DNA of 64,000 nucleotides from Burkholderiales bacterium. GTDB lineage: Bacteria > Pseudomonadota > Gammaproteobacteria > Burkholderiales > SG8-41. The stretch's first letter is position 1. Each line of letters starts with the position of its first letter. Below the pieces are notes generated by a model. It had not been told where the DNA came from and made no database searches. It worked only from the letters and a program-made list of their open reading frames with translations. The stretch is taken from contig JAIEPF010000010.1 of the NCBI GenBank assembly GCA_019749945.1, positions 1 through 64,000 on the forward strand, written 5' to 3'. Positions 51,997 through 59,652 of the stretch are shown here, one piece after another. Position numbers and translations under genes: made by a program.

Positions 51997-52971
51997 TCAG
52001 CTCGTCACTTTGATATTCGCGGCCTTGACCACTTTTTTCCATTTTTCGACGTCGCGGGCAATGGCCTTCAGAAACTGCTCGGGCGGGCCGCCGGCGGGTT
52101 CAACGCCGTCGCCGGCGAGGCGCTTCTGCATGTCCGGGGTTTGCAGGATGCGCGCGACTTCCTGGTTCCAGCGCGTGACGATCGGCTTCGGCAGGCCTTT
52201 CGGACCCCACAGGCCGTACCACAACACGGCCTCGTAATCCTTCACCGTTTCGCTGATGGCAGGAACGTCGGGCAATACCGGTGCGCGTTTTGCCGTGGTG
52301 ACGCCGACACCGCGCAGCTTGCCGCTTTTGACATGGGGGACGGTTGCCGGAAACGAACCGAACAGCACCTGCACCTGGCCGCCGATGATGTCGCTCAGCG
52401 CCGGGCCCGTGCCCTTGTACGGGATATGGGTCATTTTAGTGCCGGCCATCAGGTCAAACAGTTCGGTGGCGAGGTGGGTGATGCCGCCGGTGCCGGTGGA
52501 GGCATAGTTGAGTTTTCCGGGATTGGATTTCGCGTACGCGATCAATTCCGGCACCGTTTTTACCGGCACCGACGGGTGCAGCGCGGCGACAAAACCGCTT
52601 TCACCGATCATCACCAGCGGCTGGATGTCCTTCACCGGATCGTAGGGCAGCTTGTAGAGCGCCGCGTTGGTGCCGTAGCTGCCGGAGACCATGATCACCG
52701 TGTAACCGTCGGGCGCGGCACGCACGGCGGTTTCCGCGCCGATGGTGCCACCGCCGCCGGCGCGGTTGTCGACGATGACCTGCTGGCCAAACACGGCGGC
52801 CATGTTCTGCGCAATGATCCGTGCCGTGATGTCGGTGCCGCCGCCGGGGGCGAAGGGCACCAGCATGCGAATCGACTTGGTCGGGTACTTGTCGGCCTGA
52901 GCAGTCGCGTTGAAAGGCAATGCGCAGACCGCGGTCGCAGCCAGTACGGCAAGTTTTGTGAACCTGTTCAT
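51997..52971 (-). CDS. Bug/TctC family periplasmic solute receptor
   Basis: The 324-residue receptor has a signal peptide ending TAQA (about residue 26). Mature features are DKYPTKSIRMLVPFAPGGGT, VIVDNRAGGGGTIGAET and APDGYT. GGAGGAGAGGAAC precedes the ATG. It is the second of two adjacent Bug genes downstream of panE-like and prpD-like genes. The two receptors are clearly related but not near-identical, so they may differ in ligand. Confidence 0.9.
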   Translation of the reverse strand: MNRFTKLAVLAATAVCALPFNATAQADKYPTKSIRMLVPFAPGGGTDITARIIAQNMAAVFGQQVIVDNRAGGGGTIGAETAVRAAPDGYTVIMVSGSYGTNAALYKLPYDPVKDIQPLVMIGESGFVAALHPSVPVKTVPELIAYAKSNPGKLNYASTGTGGITHLATELFDLMAGTKMTHIPYKGTGPALSDIIGGQVQVLFGSFPATVPHVKSGKLRGVGVTTAKRAPVLPDVPAISETVKDYEAVLWYGLWGPKGLPKPIVTRWNQEVARILQTPDMQKRLAGDGVEPAGGPPEQFLKAIARDVEKWKKVVKAANIKVTS

Positions 52972-52990
52972 GTTCCTCTCCTCCAGTGAT

Positions 52991-53027
52991 TACTCAATCA
53001 ATCCTCAATCCTCAATCCTCAATCCTG
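52991..53027. repeat. Short tandem repeat, unit CCTCAAT
   Basis: Four to five consecutive copies of the heptamer CCTCAAT/TCAATCC lie between the two Bug genes. Copy number in such heptamers may vary and shift spacing upstream of the second receptor. Confidence 0.6.
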
Positions 53028-53038
53028 CAGCCTGAATC

Positions 53039-54007
53039 TTAATCCGCGGTGATGCCCGCTTCGCGGATGACCCTGGCCCACTTGCTCATTTCCGACTGCA
53101 GGTATTGCTTGGATTCTTCAACACTGCCGCCGATCAGATCGACGCCGGCGCCGGCAAAACGTTTGATGGTTTCGGTATCGCGCAGCGCGGTATTGGCATC
53201 GGTATTGATTTTGTTCAGGATCACGCGCGGTGTTTTCGCCGGTGCGAAGACGCCGTACCAGACATCAAAGGCATAACCGGGCAGGCCGTTCTCGGCGACT
53301 GTCGGCAGATCCGGCGCGGCCGGACTGCGTTTGGCGCCGGTGACCGCCAGTGCGCGAACCTTGCCGCTTTTGGCGTGCGGCAGGATGGTGCCGACCCCGG
53401 CAATCGCCATCTGCACTTCGCCGCTGAGCAGCGCGGTGGTGCCGGGGCCCGTGCCTTTGTACGGCACGTGCACCATGTTGATGCCCGCGATGACGCGGAA
53501 CAGTTCCGAGCCGAGATGGGATGCACCGCTGACGCCGCCCGAGGCAAAACGGATTTCACCGGGTTTGGTTTTGGCGAGCTGGACCAGTTCGGCGACGGAT
53601 TTTGCCGCCACCGAAGGATGCACGGCGACGACGAAGGGCTGGCTGCCGACGATGGTCACCGCGACGATGTCGCGTTTGAGGTCGAAGGGCAGGTTTTTGT
53701 ACAGCGCCGGCGCATAGGAAATGCCCACGCTCTGCAAGAGCAGCGTGTAACCGTCGGGCACCGCCTTGGCGGTGATGTCGGTGGCGATCACGCCGCCGCC
53801 GCCGGGGCGGTTGTCGACAATGAGCTGCTGGCCCCAGACGGTCGCGAGTTGCTGGGACAGCAGTCGCGCGATGATGTCGGTGCCGCCGCCCGCGGCGGAG
53901 GCCGCCAGCATGCGCACCGGGCGCTCGGGAAACGTTGCTGCGGCAGCGTTGCTGAAAGCTGCGGCGCAGCCAGCACAGAACAGGGCGCGAATCAGAATCT
54001 GGTGCAT
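53039..54007 (-). CDS. Bug/TctC family periplasmic solute receptor
   Basis: The 322-residue receptor starts at ATG 54007, which is preceded by GAGGAGAAAA, rather than at the ATG four codons earlier. The signal peptide ends AAAA (about residue 24). TFPERPVRMLAASAAGGGTD, LIVDNRPGGGGVIATD and VPDGYT are present. It follows the ketopantoate-reductase-like gene by 31 bases in the operon opposite the TcuA-like gene, which suggests a tricarboxylate or branched dicarboxylate ligand. Confidence 0.9.
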   Translation of the reverse strand: MHQILIRALFCAGCAAAFSNAAAATFPERPVRMLAASAAGGGTDIIARLLSQQLATVWGQQLIVDNRPGGGGVIATDITAKAVPDGYTLLLQSVGISYAPALYKNLPFDLKRDIVAVTIVGSQPFVVAVHPSVAAKSVAELVQLAKTKPGEIRFASGGVSGASHLGSELFRVIAGINMVHVPYKGTGPGTTALLSGEVQMAIAGVGTILPHAKSGKVRALAVTGAKRSPAAPDLPTVAENGLPGYAFDVWYGVFAPAKTPRVILNKINTDANTALRDTETIKRFAGAGVDLIGGSVEESKQYLQSEMSKWARVIREAGITAD

Positions 54008-54038
54008 TTTTCTCCTCATGGAACTACCTTACCACCCC

Positions 54039-55073
54039 TCAGTGAGCCGCGGCGGCAATCCCAGCCTGCAGCAATGAATAATTGGCGGCGTCCATGGTGA
54101 TTTCGCCGCGGTTGATCCGGCGGTCGATGGCGGTCACCACTGCATTGGCCGGCGTGGCGATGCCCAGTTCGCGGCCCTTGTGTGCTACCAGACCGCTGAT
54201 GTATTCGATTTCACTGGTGCGTCCCTTCAGGTGATCGTGGATCGGCGCGGTGCGGCCGCCGCCGACATGCGACATCAGCGTTTTCATCGTGGTGATCAGG
54301 TTTTCGTCGCTGGAGCCGGCGAACTCGTCGGCGCGCAGCCCGAACAGCGGCTCCATGCGGTAGCCGAGCGCAGCACCCACCGCCAGCGATTCCCGGCCGA
54401 GCTTCACGGAGATATCGAACATGCCGGGCAGGGCCACCGCTTCGTAATTGCGCAGCCCGAGCAGGCTGAACGGGCCCATGGTCATGGTGTTGGCGATGAG
54501 TTTGGTCCATTTCGCGCCGTAGATGTTGTTGGTGACGTCGCAGCGGCCGACCTTGCCCATGATCGCGGCGATTTCCCTGACCCGCGGCGTGAGGCTGCCG
54601 TCGAGTTCACCGACGCTGAACCACGAACCCTTGCGCGTGGTGTTGCGCTGGATCTGGCCGGGCGTAAAGAGTTCCGCCTGCAGCTCGACCACGCAGCCGA
54701 TCACGCGTTCGCGGCCGACGATGGAGGCGATGGCATCGTCGTTCATGCCGTTCTGCGTGCCGACGATGACGCCGTCCGCCTTCAGGTACGGCTTGATGAA
54801 TTCCGTCATCCAGCGCGTGTCATTCGACTTGGCGGCGAGGAACACGATGTCGAACTGCAGCCTGGCCGAGGCCATGTGGCACAGCTGCAGCGCCTTCACC
54901 GGCACCTGGAACTGCGAGTCCTTGAACTGTACCTGCAGTCCGTTGGTTTTCATGGCGCGGACATGCGCCGGCCACTGGTCGATCAGGGTCACGTCAAAAC
55001 CGGCCTGCGTCAGGTCGGCGCCGATGCTGCTGCCGATCGCGCCCACGCCCAGTACGGCAATCTTTTTTGTCAT
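54039..55073 (-). CDS. Ketopantoate reductase family oxidoreductase (PanE/ApbA-like)
   Basis: The 344-residue enzyme has the N-terminal Rossmann motif GVGAIGSSIG (9-18), the active-site lysine segment AKWTKLIANTM and the C-terminal LKGRTSEIEYISGLVAHKGR, which includes the catalytic Glu region. PanE-family members reduce 2-oxo groups such as ketopantoate. panB and panC are absent and the operon is catabolic, so a different 2-hydroxyacid is likely. ATG 55073 replaces a longer frame that overlaps the upstream gene. Confidence 0.87.
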   Translation of the reverse strand: MTKKIAVLGVGAIGSSIGADLTQAGFDVTLIDQWPAHVRAMKTNGLQVQFKDSQFQVPVKALQLCHMASARLQFDIVFLAAKSNDTRWMTEFIKPYLKADGVIVGTQNGMNDDAIASIVGRERVIGCVVELQAELFTPGQIQRNTTRKGSWFSVGELDGSLTPRVREIAAIMGKVGRCDVTNNIYGAKWTKLIANTMTMGPFSLLGLRNYEAVALPGMFDISVKLGRESLAVGAALGYRMEPLFGLRADEFAGSSDENLITTMKTLMSHVGGGRTAPIHDHLKGRTSEIEYISGLVAHKGRELGIATPANAVVTAIDRRINRGEITMDAANYSLLQAGIAAAAH

Positions 55074-55098
55074 GTTATTTGCAGCTTTCTGGAAAAAA

Positions 55099-56493
55099 TC
55101 AGGCGGTGTGCTGCGCGGCCAGGGCCAGCAATTCACGTACCGAGTGGTTCTCGATATTCAGCGCAACCTTTGCAATGGCATCCACCGGCGCATGCGGCAG
55201 GATGCCGCGGATTTTTTCGGTGACCCCTTTGGCATCGACCGGGTTGTCGACCGAGCCGGTGGGATTGAGGATGTCCTCGCGCACCCACTGACCGTCTTTT
55301 TCGGCGGCGACCCAGCCGGCGAAATGCGCCGGATACAGCGCATCGAGTTTCGGGTCGTGTTCGCATTCGAGCTGCGCCGCGAGTTTGACCAGCGCTGGAT
55401 CACCCATGCGTTCGTCGGTGAACTGCGGCGGCAGCACCTGGCCGTCGGCGAGTGCCGCGGCGATGACATAACGCAGGCTCATCTGCGCGTTCAGCGCGCT
55501 GCCCGGCGCATAATCAAAGCCGCACTGCACATCGACCACCTTGGACAGCCCCACCTTGACGCGGCGCCCGGCATTCCAAGGCGCGCCGATTTTTTTGCGC
55601 ACCGCGAGCGCGGCGTCGATATAGGCGTGCGCGCTGCCGCAGCAGGAGTAGGGTTTGATTGAATTCTTGTCGGTGTGCCAGACGCGGCCGAGGTCGCGGG
55701 TGAGCAGGGATACATCACTGTTGTCGGAATGCGCCTTCAGCACGCCGCCGTCCGCGAATTCGTAAATCTGCGTCGGTCCGCTGTAACCCATCGCAGCGAG
55801 TTCCGCGGCGAGCACGCCGGAATGCGCGGCCTTGCCGGCATGCAGCCGCTTGCTCATGGTACCGTCGGCGTTGAATGCCCAGGTGCCGGCGCCCTGGGTG
55901 CCGGCAAGGCCCAGCGCCCAGGCGGTCTGTTCGGAATCGAGTTTCATCAATGACGCGCAGGCCGCGGCGGCGGCGAAGGGGCCGTAGATGCCGGTGATGT
56001 GCCAGCCGCGCAGGCGCGTTGCCGACGGATTGGAGGCGAGGCTGGAGCGGATCATGGTTTCGTAACCGGCGGCGATGGCGGTGACGATGGCCTTGCCGTC
56101 GGAGCCTAGTTTTTCGCCCATGGCCAGCGCTGCCGGGACGGCAATCGCGCCGGCGTGCAGCTTGGCGTTGTGGTAATCGTCGAGCTCGAAGGCATGCGCG
56201 GCGGAACCATTGACCATCGCTGCATCAGCGACGCGCAGTGAAGGCGATTTTTCGCCCCATACCGTGGCATCTCCTTTGCCGGAGCTTCCGGCACGCGCCC
56301 ATTGCAGCATCATGCCGGCCCAGGGCGTGCCGAATCCGTAGATGCCGCAGCCCAGCGTATCGAGGATGGCGATGCGCACCACTTCGCGCGTGCGCGCGGG
56401 AATGTCTTCGTACTTCAGTCCGCTGATCCAGGCAGCGAGTTCCAGGGTGGGCGCGGCAGTGCGCGCGGCAGCGGCGCGGCGGTCATCATTCAT
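55099..56493 (-). CDS. MmgE/PrpD family protein
   Basis: The 464-residue protein matches MmgE/PrpD (2-methylcitrate dehydratase, cis-aconitate decarboxylase, iminodisuccinate epimerase family): ILDTLGCGIYGFGTPWAG, NGSAAHAFELDDYHN, TGIYGPFAAAAACASLMKLD and the KPYSCCGSAHAYIDAAL segment. The family removes water or CO2 from tricarboxylates or changes their configuration. GAGGAGAAACC precedes ATG 56493. It is the first gene of an operon with a PanE-like reductase and two Bug receptors, divergent from a TcuA-like dehydrogenase. Confidence 0.88.
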   Translation of the reverse strand: MNDDRRAAAARTAAPTLELAAWISGLKYEDIPARTREVVRIAILDTLGCGIYGFGTPWAGMMLQWARAGSSGKGDATVWGEKSPSLRVADAAMVNGSAAHAFELDDYHNAKLHAGAIAVPAALAMGEKLGSDGKAIVTAIAAGYETMIRSSLASNPSATRLRGWHITGIYGPFAAAAACASLMKLDSEQTAWALGLAGTQGAGTWAFNADGTMSKRLHAGKAAHSGVLAAELAAMGYSGPTQIYEFADGGVLKAHSDNSDVSLLTRDLGRVWHTDKNSIKPYSCCGSAHAYIDAALAVRKKIGAPWNAGRRVKVGLSKVVDVQCGFDYAPGSALNAQMSLRYVIAAALADGQVLPPQFTDERMGDPALVKLAAQLECEHDPKLDALYPAHFAGWVAAEKDGQWVREDILNPTGSVDNPVDAKGVTEKIRGILPHAPVDAIAKVALNIENHSVRELLALAAQHTA

Positions 56494-56599
56494 GGCGGTT
56501 TCTCCTCGTGGCTGCGCGCAGTTTACCCCAGCGCGGCACGGTGTAATGTTGTTGTGCGCTGTTGAGTCCACATATCAAACACCAGGCGACCGGCGATTC

Positions 56600-56629
56600 T
56601 TGACACTGTTTCCGCGCCCGCTGCATACT
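56600..56629 (+). promoter_or_regulatory. Candidate sigma-70 promoter for the TcuA-like gene
   Basis: TTGACA (56600-56605), 18 bases, CATACT (56624-56629), about 104 bases before the start. The long leader leaves room for regulation; the prpD-like operon diverges from the same 239-base region. Confidence 0.45.
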
Positions 56630-56732
56630 GGAAACGCAGGTGAAGTAGCGGAGGACTTCAGGGCGCAGATACCTCATGCGCCCGCTATTTTGCCCGGCCT
56701 ACATCCACAGCCAGTCATCAGGAGTCCAATAA

Positions 56733-58292
56733 ATGGATTATGACGTCATTGTCGTCGGCGGCGGCAACGCGGCCTGCGCCGCAGCCGTGTCGGCACGCGA
56801 AAACGGCGCGAAAAAAGTACTGTTGCTGGAAAAAGCCCCGAAAAGCCAGCGCGGCGGCAACACCCATTTCAGCGGCGCGATTTTCCGTTTTGTGTTCAAT
56901 CATGTTGATGAACTCGACCGCTTTGTGCCGAATGCCGAAGAGGAATATCCGGGGTTCCGCAGCGGCGTGCCGGTCTATCCGCGCGAAGCCTTTACCGAAG
57001 ACCTGATGCGGGTCACCGACGGCAAAACCGATCCCGAGCTGTCGAAGCTGATGATCGACGAATCCTACGACACCACCTGCTGGCTGCAGGATGTCGGCAA
57101 ACATCATTTTGAACTTGCCAAGTCGGTGATGGGCATCAAGGTCGGCGACAAGATCAAGTGGCCGCGCGGCGCGATCATCCGTACCGTGCATGAAGGTGTT
57201 GGCTTGTCGAAGCAGTGGTTCAAGACCTGCGAAGACATGGGTATCGAGATTCGTTACGAGGCGCATGTGCTGGATCTCGTCATGGACGGGCAGGGGGCGG
57301 TGCGCGGCGTCAAGGTGCGCGGCGAAAAAGGCCTGCAGACCCTCAAGGCAAAAGCCGTCATTCTCGGCAGCGGCGGTTTTGAAACCAATCCCGCCTGGCG
57401 CACGCATTTCCTCGGCCAGGAATGGGGTCATGCCAAGGTGCGCGGTTCCAACTTCAACTACGGCGACGGCCTGCGCATGGCGATCGAAGCGGGTGCCATG
57501 CCCTGGGGGCACTGGGGCGGCTGCCACGCCACACCCATCGTCACCGACGCGCCCGACTACGGCCGGCGCGACCTGACCGACAAGACCAACCGCCTGTCGT
57601 ACCCGTACGGCGTGATGATCAACGTCGAAGGCAAGCGCTGGATCGACGAGGCCGTCGATTTCCAGGCTTTCACTTATGCCAAATACGGCGGCCTGATCCT
57701 GAAGCAGCCGAAGGGCATGGTCTACCAGATCTTCGACGCCAAAACGATGCATCTGCTCGAGCCGCGCTACTCCAGCAGCGAACCCTTCCGCGCCGACACG
57801 CTGGAAGGCCTGGTCAAACAACTGAAGGTCGATCAGGTGCAGGCGATGAAAACCCTGAACGAATACAACGCCGCCTGCGGTCGCGGCGGCCCCTTCAATG
57901 CCGCGGTGCTCGATGGCCTGCACACCGAGGGCATAGACCCGCCGAAAAGCAACTGGGCGCAGAAACTCGACACGCCGCCCTATGTGTCATGGCCGGTCAC
58001 CGGCGGCATCACCTTCACTTTCGGCGGCCTGAAAATCGACAAGGAAGCCCGCGTCATCTCCACCGGCTGGAAACCCATTCCCGGCCTCTACACCTGCGGC
58101 GAGATGGTCGGCGGGCTGTTCCATTACAACTATGCGCTGGGCACGGGGCTGATGTCGGGTGCGGTGTTCGGGCGGATTGCAGGGCGCAGTGCGGCGAAGG
58201 AGGCGATGGGTGGCAAAATCAAAGGCAAAACCGTGAAGAAGGCGGTGGCTAAAAAAGCGCCGACGAAGAAAAAAGCGGTAAAGAAGAAGTAA
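56733..58292 (+). CDS. tcuA: FAD-dependent tricarballylate/fumarate-reductase-type dehydrogenase with lysine-rich tail
   Basis: The 519-residue flavoprotein opens with the FAD motif DVIVVGGGNAACAAAVSARE and has the TcuA-like body: SQRGGNTHFSGAIFRF, GGCHATPIVTDAPDYGRRDL, SWPVTGGITFTFGGLKID and GLYTCGEMVGGLFHYNY. TcuA oxidises tricarballylate to cis-aconitate. The last 25 residues or so, from about 493, are an unusual Lys/Ala tail (KIKGKTVKKAVAKKAP then TKKKAVKKK) not expected in this family. tcuB and tcuC are not adjacent. It is divergent from the prpD-like operon. Confidence 0.85.
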   Translation: MDYDVIVVGGGNAACAAAVSARENGAKKVLLLEKAPKSQRGGNTHFSGAIFRFVFNHVDELDRFVPNAEEEYPGFRSGVPVYPREAFTEDLMRVTDGKTDPELSKLMIDESYDTTCWLQDVGKHHFELAKSVMGIKVGDKIKWPRGAIIRTVHEGVGLSKQWFKTCEDMGIEIRYEAHVLDLVMDGQGAVRGVKVRGEKGLQTLKAKAVILGSGGFETNPAWRTHFLGQEWGHAKVRGSNFNYGDGLRMAIEAGAMPWGHWGGCHATPIVTDAPDYGRRDLTDKTNRLSYPYGVMINVEGKRWIDEAVDFQAFTYAKYGGLILKQPKGMVYQIFDAKTMHLLEPRYSSSEPFRADTLEGLVKQLKVDQVQAMKTLNEYNAACGRGGPFNAAVLDGLHTEGIDPPKSNWAQKLDTPPYVSWPVTGGITFTFGGLKIDKEARVISTGWKPIPGLYTCGEMVGGLFHYNYALGTGLMSGAVFGRIAGRSAAKEAMGGKIKGKTVKKAVAKKAPTKKKAVKKK

Positions 58293-58312
58293 CCGTTGCT
58301 ACCGCAATCAAT

Positions 58313-58345
58313 AAAAAAACCGGGGCAAGTCCCCGGTTTTTTTTT
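58313..58345 (+). terminator. Strong Rho-independent terminator
   Basis: AAAAAACCGGGG, loop CAAGT, CCCCGG and a run of T. The A-tract on the other side would also permit function on the minus strand, but no gene arrives from there. It ends the tcuA-like transcript. Confidence 0.85.
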
Positions 58346-58436
58346 ACGTATACCCCGTCCGTCACCCCGGCACGCCGCGGGCGCTGTCGCGGGTCAAGCG
58401 TGTCGGGCATTATTCTGTCTGTGATGGAGTATAAAA

Positions 58437-58461
58437 TATTAATAAAAACAATAGCTTACAA
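58437..58461 (+). repeat. AT-rich dispersed motif before the Phd/PIN module
   Basis: ATTAATAAAAACAATAGCTT then ACAAT; exact 12-mer at 58441-58452. It lies at the start of the accessory patch. Confidence 0.65.
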
Positions 58462-58483
58462 TACGCTCAGGATTATTTTTCGC

Positions 58484-58517
58484 TTGATTTGACCAAATCG
58501 AACGATTTAATCAAAAT
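58484..58517. promoter_or_regulatory. Promoter and operator of the Phd/PIN operon
   Basis: A -35-like TTGACC (58489) and -10-like CAAAAT (58512) with a 17-base spacer are embedded in repeated half-sites: GATTT, AAATC, GATTT, AATC, including AAATCG-AA-CGATTT (58495-58508). Such arrays before toxin-antitoxin genes are typically bound by the antitoxin for autorepression. Confidence 0.5.
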
Positions 58518-58551
58518 GAGCTTGTAGATTTTTGAGCAGGAGCAACCAATC

Positions 58552-58803
58552 ATGAAAACCTATACCGCCAACGAAGCCAAGACCCGCTTTGGCGAATTCA
58601 TCGATGAGGCGCAGCGCGAGCCGGTGCGTGTGCTGCGCCATGACCGCGTGGTCGGCGTGATGGTCAGTGCGCAGGACTACGAAGCGATGCGTGCCTTTTA
58701 TGCCGACCGCCTGGGACAGACAATGAACAGAACTGCCGAGCAGGCTGCGAGCGCCGGCTTGACCGCCAAGACGCTGGATACGCTGCTGGCCGATGAAAGC
58801 TGA
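58552..58803 (+). CDS. Phd/YefM-type antitoxin
   Basis: The 83-residue protein has the Phd fold: TYTANEAKTRFGEFIDEAQR, then VRVLRHDRVVGVMVSAQDYE, with a flexible acidic C-terminal tail ending ADES for toxin neutralisation. It would bind the upstream dyads and the PIN toxin. GAGCAGGAGC lies before the ATG. Its stop overlaps the toxin start by 11 bases. Confidence 0.88.
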   Translation: MKTYTANEAKTRFGEFIDEAQREPVRVLRHDRVVGVMVSAQDYEAMRAFYADRLGQTMNRTAEQAASAGLTAKTLDTLLADES

Positions 58804-59233
58804 ACCGGGCAAGGGTGTCGTCATCGACACCAATGTCTGGATCAGTGCGTTCCTGATGAAGACCGGCGCACCGGCTGTCGTGGTGAGGCATGCCATCGCG
58901 TATGGCCGTCCTGTTTTTTCGGCGCAAACCTTCGCCGAACTTGAAGCGCGGTTGTGGCTGCCGAAGTTCGACCGTTACCTCGGCATGGATGATCGCAAGC
59001 TGTTGCTCCAGGATGCGAGTGCTTTGGCCCACTGGGTCGAGGTGCCGCCGGCGCTGGCAGTGCAAAAGTTTTGCCGTGATGCCGATGACGACAAATTCAT
59101 CCACGCGGCACTTGCCGCGGAAGCGTCATGGCTGGTGACCGGCGACAAGGATCTGTTGCAGGTGCCGGCGCTGCCGCGCTTGCGTATTCTGACGCCTGCT
59201 GCAGCTCTGGAACTGCCAGAGTTTCGTGTTTGA
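58793..59233 (+). CDS. PIN-domain toxin (COG1569 type)
   Basis: The 146-residue ribonuclease has the PIN acidic residues: D12 in VVIDTNVWISAFL, E in AQTFAELEARL, D in CRDADDDKFIHAAL and D in LVTGDKDLL. It is expected to cleave RNA unless held by the Phd-type protein encoded just upstream, an antitoxin class commonly paired with PIN_3 toxins. ATG 58793 lies within the antitoxin gene. Confidence 0.88.
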   Translation: MKAEPGKGVVIDTNVWISAFLMKTGAPAVVVRHAIAYGRPVFSAQTFAELEARLWLPKFDRYLGMDDRKLLLQDASALAHWVEVPPALAVQKFCRDADDDKFIHAALAAEASWLVTGDKDLLQVPALPRLRILTPAAALELPEFRV

Positions 59234-59258
59234 TTGCGCGGGACTTGTTGCCGATAAT
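59230..59258 (+). promoter_or_regulatory. Candidate promoter of the MazG/helicase unit
   Basis: TTGATT (59230-59235), 17 bases, GATAAT (59253-59258), 16 bases before the MazG start codon. The short leader would still hold GGGGATAAAA as ribosome site. It overlaps the PIN stop. Confidence 0.5.
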
Positions 59259-59273
59259 GCATGGGGATAAAAA

Positions 59274-59624
59274 ATGCCAGCAGACCTTAAACTATTGATT
59301 GAATCTCTGCGCCAATTCTCGAAAGAAAGGGATTGGGAGCAATTTCATTCCCCCAAGAATTTGGCCTGTGCACTATCTGTTGAGGTATCAGAAGTGCTGG
59401 AGCATTTTCAATGGCTTCCCGAGGATCAAAGCCGTTCCTTGTCGCCAGAGTTGCATGCCGAGGTCAGCGAGGAACTGGCAGACGTTTTTCTGTATTTGCT
59501 GCAGTTATCAGATGGACTGGGCATCGATCTTGTCGAGTCTGCGCAGCGTAAGCTCGCCGTAAATGCGGAGAAATATCCGGTGGATAAGGCAAGGGGTAAA
59601 AGCACCAAGTACACGAAACTTTGA
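59274..59624 (+). CDS. MazG-like nucleotide pyrophosphohydrolase
   Basis: The 116-residue all-helical protein carries the MazG metal motif: E37xxE40 (SVEVSEVLEHFQW) and E67xxD70 (EELADVFLYLL). The short length and the FSKERDWEQFHSPKNLACAL start match the DCTPP1/RS21-C6 branch, which hydrolyses (d)NTPs to monophosphates. The next gene, a nuclease-helicase-peptidase fusion, begins 28 bases later in the same direction. Depleting or sanitising nucleotides could support anti-phage or stress action of the pair; this is inference. Confidence 0.88.
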   Translation: MPADLKLLIESLRQFSKERDWEQFHSPKNLACALSVEVSEVLEHFQWLPEDQSRSLSPELHAEVSEELADVFLYLLQLSDGLGIDLVESAQRKLAVNAEKYPVDKARGKSTKYTKL

Positions 59625-59652
59625 TTCCAAGGTTGTGTAAAGGGTTGTCGAC

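Noticed and set aside
52991..53027. Possible CRISPR array
   Set aside because: The repeats are contiguous heptamers without spacers, and no cas genes are in the window.
54039..55073. Naming the reductase panE
   Set aside because: Pantothenate genes are absent and the operon holds a PrpD-like gene and two Bug receptors.
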